NCBI GenBank assembly: GCA_047445235.1
Contig: JBLGEO010000083.1
Coordinates: forward strand, 1-8,392
DNA length: 8,392 bases
Origin: JBDSRX01 sp047445235
GTDB lineage: Bacteria > Patescibacteriota > Dojkabacteria > J137
Direction of reading: 5' to 3'
Below are positions 1 through 5,512 of this stretch, in pieces. Under the pieces are notes generated by a model. That model worked only from the letters and a program-made list of their open reading frames with translations. It had not been told where the DNA came from and did not search any database. How positions within the stretch are numbered: the first letter of the stretch is position 1; each line of letters begins with the position of its first letter. The position numbers were made by a program, and so were the translations under genes.

Positions 1-138
1 CGAAATCCTGATCAGCGCCTACGCCAACGTGCGCTAACCCTTTTGATCGCTTCAGAAGCCTTTGTATGTCGGAAATTAATATTCGAAAAGCATACTGCCC
101 GTAATTCTGGCATCCCAAACACGGGAAATCTCAGTTAA
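1..138. other. compositionally distinct left edge, probable chimeric or broken junction
   Basis: The first 60 nt are about 55% G+C and the first 138 nt about 46%, clearly above the AT-rich genes that follow. Frame 2 gives a short tail EILISAYANVR then TAA at 35-37, which could be the C-terminus of an unrelated protein. Frame 1 is also open up to a TAA at 136-138. No LOG-type N-terminus is readable in any plus frame here, although the gene to the right should have one. I infer a contig-end chimera or a rearrangement breakpoint near 135-140, but the sequence alone cannot tell which. Confidence 0.4.
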
Positions 139-165
139 ACCCCATCGGGATTTAACGAATTTTTT
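134..165 (+). terminator. terminator-like hairpin at the left junction
   Basis: GTTAAACCC (134-142) can pair with GGG-A-TTTAAC (147-156) leaving a single bulged A and a 4-nt loop. A T run at 160-165 follows after three bases. It could end whatever gene lies to the left, but it also overlaps codons that read well as part of the downstream LOG-like protein (from 139). It may therefore be fortuitous or a scar of the junction. Confidence 0.3.
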
Positions 166-177
166 GAAGGTAAGAAC

Positions 178-1164
178 TTGGAAAATATTGTGGATTCTTC
201 AACTGCTGAGTCTAATTATGTAATGAGAACTTTCGGTTTGATAGAAAAAGGAGATGCATTTGTTGTATGTAAGGGAGGAACAGGAACAATTTCTGAATTT
301 GGACTAGTTTGGTGTTTGGCTAAATTATATTACGGATGTCATAAACCTGTTGTACTCTATGGAGATTTTTGGGATGAGCTAATTGAAGCTTTTCAAAAGT
401 CAATGAACATAGATGAGATTGAGCTTGCTGTATTACACAGAGCTAAAACACCGCAAGAACTTCACGAGTTAGTAAAGTCTTTTGAGGTTATGTTTGCTCA
501 CTGTAAATTAGACGGCAAAAGAGGAGACACTAACGAGACAGCTTTCTTAATTAACAGTAGATTTGATAAAACTTTGGAAACTTACGAGAAAGTTGCCGCA
601 GAGTATCATGCTTCAAGAGTTGGTAAATTAGTATCTCAGGATCAACTTGACGAATTTATGAATATTGTTAATGCTCCTGCAAGAGTAATAGATATCGGTT
701 GTGGACCTGGGCAAGATATGACTTATTTAAGTCAAAAATATGTAGTTGACGGAATTGATATTTCTAAAAGATTTGTTGAGATAGCTAGACTCGAAAATCC
801 GAGCAGTAAGATTATAAATGCAGATATTGTTGATTACGATTTGGGCAAAGAATATTACAAAGGAATTTGGTCAAGAGATGCAATTCATCATATTAAAGGA
901 AGTAAATTAGATGTAGTCTTCCAGAAAATTGCTGACTCTTTGGTTGAAGGTGGTATTTTTTATTGTATTGTGAGAGAAGGAGAAGGAGAAATTCTTGAGA
1001 GAGAAAAGAAAAGTTACTCTACGTTAGATAGGTTTTATCACTTATTTACTGAGGATGAACTTACAGAGAGAGCGGAGAAGGTTGGATTAGAATTGGTTAG
1101 GATTGAACATACACATAAAAGTCATAAGTGGTTGACTGGAATATTTAAGAAAGTAAAAAAATAA
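178..1164 (+). CDS. LOG-like domain (5'-truncated) fused to class I SAM methyltransferase
   Basis: The gene encodes a two-domain protein of 328 aa counted from a TTG at 178. Residues 1-105 are the C-terminal half of a LOG / 'lysine decarboxylase'-fold nucleotide phosphoribohydrolase. They carry the motif KGGTGTISE (32-40, usually PGGxGTxxE, with catalytic Glu at 40), Arg17 and a family-like VVLYGDFWDELI stretch (58-69). Residues about 125-265 are a Rossmann-type methyltransferase with motif I VIDIGCGPG (170-178), acidic motif II GIDIS (192-196) and a motif IV region SRDAIHH (232-238); its substrate is unknown. The first roughly 80-100 residues of a normal LOG domain, including its nucleotide-binding Rossmann start, are missing. 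The frame stays open upstream to 139 and reads plausibly (PSGFNEFFEGKN), so TTG 178, despite a GAAGG 7 nt before it, is probably not the native start. The likely reading is a 5'-broken gene at a junction. The gene ends at a strong terminator. Confidence 0.75.
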   Translation: MENIVDSSTAESNYVMRTFGLIEKGDAFVVCKGGTGTISEFGLVWCLAKLYYGCHKPVVLYGDFWDELIEAFQKSMNIDEIELAVLHRAKTPQELHELVKSFEVMFAHCKLDGKRGDTNETAFLINSRFDKTLETYEKVAAEYHASRVGKLVSQDQLDEFMNIVNAPARVIDIGCGPGQDMTYLSQKYVVDGIDISKRFVEIARLENPSSKIINADIVDYDLGKEYYKGIWSRDAIHHIKGSKLDVVFQKIADSLVEGGIFYCIVREGEGEILEREKKSYSTLDRFYHLFTEDELTERAEKVGLELVRIEHTHKSHKWLTGIFKKVKK

Positions 1165-1180
1165 TTTATAAACTTAATAC

Positions 1181-1209
1181 AAAAAATCCCGTTTAACCGG
1201 GATTTTTTT
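1181..1209. terminator. bidirectional intrinsic terminator
   Basis: A perfect stem pairs AAAAAATCCCG (1181-1191) with CGGGATTTTTT (1198-1208) around a 6-nt loop. An A tract on the left and a T7 run on the right let it act on both strands. It lies 17 nt after the stop of the methyltransferase fusion and is a back-up terminator for the convergent lysine-rich gene. Confidence 0.85.
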
Positions 1210-1223
1210 AAACCTTAAAGTGC

Positions 1224-1248
1224 TAAAAAAGGCTCTACAATAAGAGCA
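1224..1248 (-). terminator. terminator of the lysine-rich protein gene
   Basis: On the minus strand GCTCT pairs with AGAGC around a 6-nt TATTGT loop (plus-strand 1232-1247), and a T6 run follows (plus-strand A run 1225-1230). The hairpin begins one base after the TAA of the gene it ends. The 5-bp stem is short, but the position and T tract are convincing. Confidence 0.7.
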
Positions 1249-1404
1249 TTATTTCTTTTTAGCTTTCTTCATAACTTTCTTAGCAGTCTTTTTAACTGCC
1301 TTTTTTGCTACAACTTTCTTTTTAGGAGCTGCCTTTTTCTTAGGAGCTGCCTTCTTCTTAGGAGCTGCTTTTTTCTTTGCAGTCTTCTTTTTTGCTGGTG
1401 CCAT
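1249..1404 (-). CDS. histone H1-like lysine/alanine-rich small basic protein
   Basis: The gene encodes a 51-aa protein with 26 Lys and 13 Ala and no acidic residue. It begins MAPAKKKTAK, then has three tandem KKKAAP units (residues 10-27) followed by KKK, then a KKAVKKTAKKVMKKAKKK-type tail. This composition matches the low-complexity, H1-like nucleoid or nucleic-acid-binding tails found in many bacteria, where they coat or compact DNA or bind RNA. That role is inferred from composition only. The ORF is supported by in-phase repeats, a terminator starting 1 nt after its stop and a TTGACA promoter upstream. No Shine-Dalgarno is evident before ATG 1404. A less likely alternative is a ribosome-associated basic peptide. 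Confidence 0.75.
   Translation of the reverse strand: MAPAKKKTAKKKAAPKKKAAPKKKAAPKKKVVAKKAVKKTAKKVMKKAKKK
1315..1377 (-). repeat. 18-nt tandem repeat encoding KKKAAP
   Basis: Three 18-nt units (minus strand 1377-1360, 1359-1342, 1341-1324) plus a partial AAR-AAR-AAR unit. The GCAGCTCCT half is identical in each unit, while lysine codons vary between AAA and AAG. The array could grow or shrink by slippage or recombination. Confidence 0.85.
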
Positions 1405-1452
1405 TTTTTCTTAAATAAAAAATATTGTTCCTTTTTTAGAGGACTTAGCTAT

Positions 1453-1481
1453 ATTGTGTAGCATAATTATATTAATGTCAA
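1453..1481 (-). promoter_or_regulatory. promoter of the lysine-rich protein gene
   Basis: Reading the minus strand, a perfect -35 TTGACA (1481-1476) is followed by a 17-nt spacer and CACAAT (1458-1453, 4 of 6 matches to TATAAT). This predicts a transcript start near 1446 and a 5' leader of about 40 nt before ATG 1404. It is the only perfect -35 box I found in the window. Confidence 0.5.
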
Positions 1482-1589
1482 CATGTTCAAAAGTGGTCCT
1501 ATTACAGTTTCAAATATATTGATCGAGCATATCCCAAGTTGCAAAGTTGATAAAAGGAAAAAAAATTTAATAAGAAATTTGCATCGAAA

Positions 1590-1598
1590 TGTTAGAAT
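1590..1598 (+). promoter_or_regulatory. possible extended -10 promoter of the rRNA methyltransferase gene
   Basis: TGT-TAGAAT fits the TGn-TATAAT extended -10 form with one mismatch in the hexamer. No convincing -35 lies upstream. It predicts transcription starting about 1605 and a leader of about 15 nt without a Shine-Dalgarno. In such AT-rich DNA a chance match is possible. Confidence 0.3.
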
Positions 1599-1619
1599 TA
1601 GCATGTATTTAAAACGATT

Positions 1620-2582
1620 ATGCACACTAGCGATAAAGAAAAAGATTTTATAGAAAAAATAAAGAAAATTTACCCATCAAATTGGGAAAAAGTTATATCT
1701 TCACATAAGGTCAACAAGCCAAAAACCTTTAGAGTGAATACATTATTGTCACCTGAAAAAGATGTAATAAATTTACTGGAGAAGAATAATTTTATGCTTA
1801 AAAAAAGTGAAATTCCATTTGGATACATTTCTCTTAAATCCCCAGATGATAAGTCCATTAGTAAAAGTAACGTTTTTGAAAGTAATTTAATTTACATTCA
1901 AGAACTTGCAAGCATGCTTCCTATTTTAGTACTTGATCCCGAAAAGACTGATAGCATAATGGATTTTTGTGCTGCTCCAGGAAGTAAAACAGGTCTAATT
2001 GCAGCCATAACTAATAACGAAGCTAAGATAACAGCTGCGGAAAAGGGTAGGAATAGATTCTTTAAAATGAAGGAACTACTTGATAACCAAGGTGTTAAGA
2101 ATGTAAGAACTATTCTAATGGATTCAAACTTAATAGCTAAAAAAATGCCAGATTTATTAGAAAGTTTTGATAAAATTTTAGTTGATGCACCATGTTCTAA
2201 TGAAGGATCTTTAAATCTATCAAGCGAATCGGGATTGAAATATTGGAGTGAAAAAGAGCCAAAAAAACTATCTAAATTACAAAAAGGTTTACTAAATAGT
2301 GCATTAAAATTACTAAAACCAGGGGGGACACTTGTGTATTCTACTTGTACATACAGTGTAGACGAGAACGAACAAGTTGTAGATTGGGCTTTAAAAAGAT
2401 GGCCAAATGTAAAGTTAGTTGACATTGAACTCCCAATCACTAATGTAGAGAAGGGTAGAGTAGTGTGGAATGAAAAGAAAATGGATAAAAGTTTAGATAA
2501 AACCGTTAGAGTTTTACCAAATGAAGAGTGGAATGGCTTCTTTATTGCTAAGATGGTAAAAAAAGATAAAAAAGTGGTATAA
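1620..2582 (+). CDS. RsmB/RsmF (NOL1/NOP2/Sun)-family rRNA cytosine-C5 methyltransferase
   Basis: The 320-aa protein is predicted to transfer a methyl group from SAM to C5 of a cytosine in rRNA or tRNA in the cytoplasm. Visible family marks are the N-terminal FRVNTL (37-42), IQELASMLP (93-101), SAM motif I DFCAAPGSKT (115-124), Glu141 in the ribose-binding position, motif IV DAPCSNEG (189-196) with Cys192, motif VI STCTY (241-245) with the nucleophile-type Cys243, and a C-terminal GFFIAKM (306-312). Both cysteines of the two-Cys mechanism are present. At 320 aa it lacks the PUA-like C-terminal extension of E. coli RsmF and the NusB-like N-domain of RsmB, so the exact target position cannot be assigned. 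No Shine-Dalgarno precedes ATG 1620. The 3' end carries the promoter of the hisS leader, so its transcript may also run into the hisS attenuator. Confidence 0.92.
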   Translation: MHTSDKEKDFIEKIKKIYPSNWEKVISSHKVNKPKTFRVNTLLSPEKDVINLLEKNNFMLKKSEIPFGYISLKSPDDKSISKSNVFESNLIYIQELASMLPILVLDPEKTDSIMDFCAAPGSKTGLIAAITNNEAKITAAEKGRNRFFKMKELLDNQGVKNVRTILMDSNLIAKKMPDLLESFDKILVDAPCSNEGSLNLSSESGLKYWSEKEPKKLSKLQKGLLNSALKLLKPGGTLVYSTCTYSVDENEQVVDWALKRWPNVKLVDIELPITNVEKGRVVWNEKKMDKSLDKTVRVLPNEEWNGFFIAKMVKKDKKVV

Positions 2583-2583
2583 T
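2575..2583 (+). promoter_or_regulatory. extended -10 promoter of the hisS leader
   Basis: TGG-TATAAT is a perfect extended -10 element lying across the last codons and TAA stop (2580-2582) of the methyltransferase gene. No good -35 is visible, as expected for extended -10 promoters. Transcription is predicted to start around 2590-2592, on or within two bases of the leader-peptide ATG, so the mRNA would be leaderless or nearly so. Confidence 0.6.
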
Positions 2584-2591
2584 AAACAAGT

Positions 2592-2639
2592 ATGAATAAT
2601 AAATTAAACAACAAATTAACTCATTTACACTCTCATTAG
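2592..2639 (+). CDS. histidine-rich leader peptide of hisS (attenuator peptide)
   Basis: A 15-codon ORF reads MNNKLNNKLTHLHSH and stops at TAG (2637-2639). His codons fall at 2622, 2628 and 2634: three of the last five codons, with none earlier. It sits directly upstream of a terminator and of the gene for histidyl-tRNA synthetase, which makes a chance His cluster unlikely. By analogy with the his, trp and phe leader peptides of Enterobacteria, its translation would be the sensor: ribosomes pause at CAT/CAC when charged tRNA-His is scarce. The start lies 9 nt after the stop of the preceding gene and 8 nt after a TATAAT box, so either leaderless initiation or re-initiation could be used. The peptide itself probably has no other function. 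Confidence 0.75.
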   Translation: MNNKLNNKLTHLHSH

Positions 2640-2693
2640 AGGGTGATTTTCTATATCTATTGAATTTCAAACCCTCCTATCTGGAGGGTTTTT
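2628..2693 (+). promoter_or_regulatory. ribosome-mediated transcription attenuator of hisS
   Basis: Four segments can be seen. Segment 1 is CACTCTC (2628-2634), inside the His codons. Segment 2 is GAGGGTG (2639-2645), starting at the leader stop codon. Segment 3 is ACCCTCC (2671-2677) and segment 4 is GGAGGGT (2683-2689). Segments 1:2 form a 7-bp stem with one G-U pair and an ATTA loop. Segments 2:3 pair perfectly over GAGGGT/ACCCTC (2639-2644 with 2671-2676), with possible further pairs inside at GA/TC and TTC/GAA: the antiterminator. Segments 3:4 form the terminator. A ribosome stalled at the first His codon would mask segment 1 and free 2 to pair with 3, allowing hisS transcription. A ribosome at the stop codon would mask segment 2, so 3:4 forms and transcription ends. 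The geometry matches the trp/his attenuators; function is inferred. Confidence 0.75.
2669..2693 (+). terminator. intrinsic terminator of the hisS attenuator (also ends the upstream gene)
   Basis: AAACCCTCC (2669-2677) pairs perfectly with GGAGGGTTT (2683-2691) around a 5-nt TATCT loop, with a T5 run at 2689-2693. The 7-bp core is GC-rich against very AT-rich surroundings. It lies between the leader peptide and hisS, and its left arm is shared with the antiterminator. Confidence 0.85.
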
Positions 2694-2720
2694 GTATATA
2701 ATTATTTAACTTTTTAAAAT
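2692..2720 (+). promoter_or_regulatory. possible secondary promoter downstream of the attenuator
   Basis: TATAAT occurs at 2697-2702 with TG two bases upstream of it. Alternatively TTGTAT (2692-2697), a 17-nt spacer and TAAAAT (2715-2720) would start transcription at the hisS ATG. Either would give attenuator-independent basal hisS expression. The stretch is almost pure A/T, so chance matches are expected. Confidence 0.2.
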
Positions 2721-2726
2721 ATTAAA

Positions 2727-3998
2727 ATGAATAAGATCTCAAATTTACCACCAAAAGGAACTTATGATTGGTTTCCCGAGGAGTTTAAAATAAGAAAATA
2801 TATTTTCGACAACTGGAGAAAAGTTTGTGAAAGCTTTGGTTATAAAGAATATTTAACACCAATTGTTGAAAATGCAGAAATCTACAGGGCCAAATCTGGA
2901 GAGGATGTTGCAGGCCCTGAACTTTTGATAATTAAGAAAGAAGATGGGGAGCTTGCTATACGACCAGAAATGACACCAAGTGTAACTAGAATGGTCACGA
3001 GGTTTTATGAATCAGAATCTAAACCTATTAGATTATTCTCGATTGCGAACTTTATGAGGTATCAAAAACCACAAAGAGGTAGAAATAGAGAATTCTGGCA
3101 GTTGAACTTTGATTTATTTGGAAGTGAATCTGTAGAAGCAGATATTGAGATTTTACAAATGTCACTGGAAATAATGCTTTCGTTTGCACCACCAAAAGAA
3201 TCTTTTACGATGTTTATTAATAATAGAAAACTTATTGATTACATCTTAGATACAGTTTGTAAATTAACTCCAGACCAGAAGAGTGAAGTTGTAAGAATAC
3301 TGGACAAATTTGATAAACTATCTACAGATGAGGTGACCGAGAGACTGAAATCTGTCGCCGTAGAGGACAGACAAATTGAAGATATCTTGAAGTTTATAAA
3401 GAGTAAGACATCTGAAGAGTTACTTTCTTTTTTCTCTGAGATTTCTGCGAACGATGGCTTTAAAGAAATTGTAAGAATAATAGAAACTTTAACTTCTTTA
3501 GGCTATGGCGAGTGGATTAAATTTCAACCAAATATTATTAGAGGATTCGATTATTACGATGGAATGGTTTTTGAGGTCTTTGATAATAACCCTAAAAATA
3601 GGAGATCCCTGTTTGGTGGCGGAAGATACAATGGTCTTGCTGGAATTTTTGGAAGTAAAAGTTTCCCAGCTGTTGGCTGCGCACCTGGTGATGAACCATT
3701 AAGAATTTTCTTAGAATCTTGGAATCTTTTAGACAAAGTTACGGACATGAATAAATCGCCTTTGTATTATGTTCCACAGATCGAAGGTGGGGATATCAAG
3801 GCAGTGCTGAGTATTGCAAAAAGATTAAGGTCCGAAAATAAAAGAGTTATTACTGGGGTTGATGTTCAGAAGATGGGCAAAGCTTTAGAGTACGCGAGCA
3901 AAATTGGTGCAAATTTCACAGTAATAATTGGTGAGAACGAAATTAGAGATGGTAAAGTCCTTATTAAAAATATGGAAACTGGGGAGCAAACTTCCTAA
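2727..3998 (+). CDS. hisS: histidyl-tRNA synthetase
   Basis: The 423-aa class II aminoacyl-tRNA synthetase charges tRNA-His with histidine using ATP, in the cytoplasm. Landmarks are the N-terminal PPKGTYDWFPEE (8-19), the motif 1 region YLTPIVE (42-48), motif 2 FMRYQKPQRGRNREFWQ (109-125), the histidine-specific RGFDYYDGMVFEVF (272-285), GGGRYNGL (297-304) and a C-terminal anticodon-binding domain from about 346. Motif 3 is unusual: GCAPGDEPLRI (317-327) has Asp-Glu-Pro where most bacterial HisRS have a Glu-Arg pair. I recall a subset of HisRS with a GDxxL-type motif 3, so this is probably a subfamily trait rather than damage. No Shine-Dalgarno precedes ATG 2727. Expression is apparently controlled by the His-leader attenuator just upstream. 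Its TAA overlaps the stop of the convergent gene. Confidence 0.97.
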   Translation: MNKISNLPPKGTYDWFPEEFKIRKYIFDNWRKVCESFGYKEYLTPIVENAEIYRAKSGEDVAGPELLIIKKEDGELAIRPEMTPSVTRMVTRFYESESKPIRLFSIANFMRYQKPQRGRNREFWQLNFDLFGSESVEADIEILQMSLEIMLSFAPPKESFTMFINNRKLIDYILDTVCKLTPDQKSEVVRILDKFDKLSTDEVTERLKSVAVEDRQIEDILKFIKSKTSEELLSFFSEISANDGFKEIVRIIETLTSLGYGEWIKFQPNIIRGFDYYDGMVFEVFDNNPKNRRSLFGGGRYNGLAGIFGSKSFPAVGCAPGDEPLRIFLESWNLLDKVTDMNKSPLYYVPQIEGGDIKAVLSIAKRLRSENKRVITGVDVQKMGKALEYASKIGANFTVIIGENEIRDGKVLIKNMETGEQTS

Positions 3999-5509
3999 GG
4001 ATTACAGAAAAATTGAGGCACTTGATAGAAATGAGTTCCGGCACATTGATAGCAAATATTACTACCATCCAGTTCTGACTTCCAGCATTCATTTGTTGTA
4101 GCAGCACTTCCAGAACAGCTACAATTGCTGTTTAGATCTGTATCATTAGGATCAATCTGAGCATTATCCATGTAGTACGCTAGGTCTGGATTATATTTGT
4201 GAACTTTAGTATCCATATCTACTATGAAGTCCCACCAAGGTGGTAGTTTTCTGCTCTGATAGTTTAGGGTATTATTAAAACCTGGCATATTTTGAAACCA
4301 CCATGCTAAATATCCATCTTGTGTACATCCCCAAGTACTGCAGTTAAGACTTTGTAATGCTCCCGTTCCTTGCGGGTTCCAATTTTGACAGTACGTTGAT
4401 CTTATTGCCGGATTTGAGTAGTCATAATCAATTCTTCCATTGGGGGGAAAGTGAACATTTCCACATGCTACTCTACTTTGTGTTCCAGAATCGAAGGCAC
4501 CAACATACTTACTGCCGAAAAGGTCGTCTCCTTGAAAACCGCCAACTACACCTTCCATAAAGTGTCCAAAGCTATGAAATGCTTCCTCTGTTAGTCTTGT
4601 GTAATCAAATCCCATGATTGTAAAACTAAATCTACCTTCACAGAAAGGCGGGGACGCAACTCCTGGGTCTCCATCTCTTAGTAAATACTTACTTGATAAG
4701 GCATATTCCAAACCAGGTCCAGAAGTCATGTCTCTAGGGTCTACCCACATCCATATCTGATCTATCTTTTCATCTTGAATTTTTTGACAAAGACCAAGGT
4801 CTTGTATCATTTTATAGTAAGAGCCATACCAATAGTTTTCAACATTTTCTCTCCCATGATTAAAAGTCATTGAATCCACAACTTTGACTTGTATTGCAGG
4901 TTTGGCAAGGGAATCCTTATATTTATGATAAGTAGAAGCTTCTTTTATATCTGCTTGAAGTTCAGCAGATAAATCTGCTGGTTGGTATGGAATATTGTTA
5001 GGATCGGATATGAACATTAACTCCATTACCCTTAGATCTTGTGTTGCGAAATTAGAATCCGCAATACATCTAGTCATCGTTGCATTTGGAGTCCATCCGC
5101 ATTTTTGTGTCCCTTGTTGTATTGTGCAGCTACCTCCTATAAAACATTTGTTCGCTTCGGTATTATTACAGGACGAGACAGTGTCATTATCGTTTATACC
5201 TAAGCAAAGCTCGTGATTACAACCTCCAACTTTACAATTAACATCTGCTGCCTGCGGTAACTGCATAGCAGATGAAGCTGTATCCTGGTTTGGTGAAATT
5301 ACTGTGCTAAGTGAAGTAGGTGTATTCTCTAAAGGTCCAGTTCTTATTACTGTATCTGGATTTATAACATCCAATTTTGGTGGATTATTCGGGGTACTAC
5401 TTACTGCTATGTTTATTCCGTGAATAGTAAGGAAAGATATACTAGCTATAAGTAATGTAACAATAAGGATGTATATAGATTGTTTTTTATTAACAATCTT
5501 AAAAGTCAT
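3995..5509 (-). CDS. secreted/membrane-anchored eight-cysteine protein of unknown function with ExxHxxxH motif
   Basis: The 504-aa protein has a short basic N-terminus and one hydrophobic segment (about 11-35), so it is exported and either anchored or cleaved. A Pro/Thr/Ser-rich linker (about 37-88) follows, then a compact cluster of eight cysteines (92, 97, 102, 114, 122, 128, 137, 148; CKVGGC...CGWTP...C) resembling the eight-cysteine domains of other secreted bacterial proteins. The main domain (about 155-450) contains MGFDYTRLTEEAFHSFGH (299-316), where Glu309, His312, His316 and Glu319 resemble a metal site, then ACGNVHFPPNGRIDYDY (348-364) and a WWF/WWDF-rich region. Six cysteines (463-502) close the protein. 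I do not recognise a named function; a metal-dependent hydrolase acting outside the cell is possible. It starts 3 nt after the sufS stop, with no Shine-Dalgarno, so it is probably co-transcribed with sufS. The main domain seems related to secreted proteins I recall from fungi and Actinobacteria, but this needs a search. Confidence 0.85.
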   Translation of the reverse strand: MTFKIVNKKQSIYILIVTLLIASISFLTIHGINIAVSSTPNNPPKLDVINPDTVIRTGPLENTPTSLSTVISPNQDTASSAMQLPQAADVNCKVGGCNHELCLGINDNDTVSSCNNTEANKCFIGGSCTIQQGTQKCGWTPNATMTRCIADSNFATQDLRVMELMFISDPNNIPYQPADLSAELQADIKEASTYHKYKDSLAKPAIQVKVVDSMTFNHGRENVENYWYGSYYKMIQDLGLCQKIQDEKIDQIWMWVDPRDMTSGPGLEYALSSKYLLRDGDPGVASPPFCEGRFSFTIMGFDYTRLTEEAFHSFGHFMEGVVGGFQGDDLFGSKYVGAFDSGTQSRVACGNVHFPPNGRIDYDYSNPAIRSTYCQNWNPQGTGALQSLNCSTWGCTQDGYLAWWFQNMPGFNNTLNYQSRKLPPWWDFIVDMDTKVHKYNPDLAYYMDNAQIDPNDTDLNSNCSCSGSAATTNECWKSELDGSNICYQCAGTHFYQVPQFFCNP

Positions 5510-5512
5510 AAA

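Noticed and set aside
16..135. A minus-strand frame of about 40 codons ending near position 16
   Set aside because: It lies wholly in the odd left edge, shows no recognisable family and competes with equally open plus-strand frames.
1467..1604. A 45-codon hydrophobic minus-strand ORF in the gap before the methyltransferase gene
   Set aside because: It overlaps the promoter of the lysine-rich gene, has no ribosome site or family resemblance, and hydrophobic frames arise easily from T-rich DNA.
1898..2614. A 238-codon open frame on the minus strand opposite the rRNA methyltransferase gene
   Set aside because: It mirrors a strong coding gene with all family motifs on the plus strand; its Ser/Phe/Leu-rich translation is typical of antisense shadows in AT-rich genes.
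2592..2726. T-box riboswitch upstream of hisS
   Set aside because: The leader is too short and no T-box consensus (TGG next to ACC) or specifier stem is present; the His-codon ORF explains the structure better.
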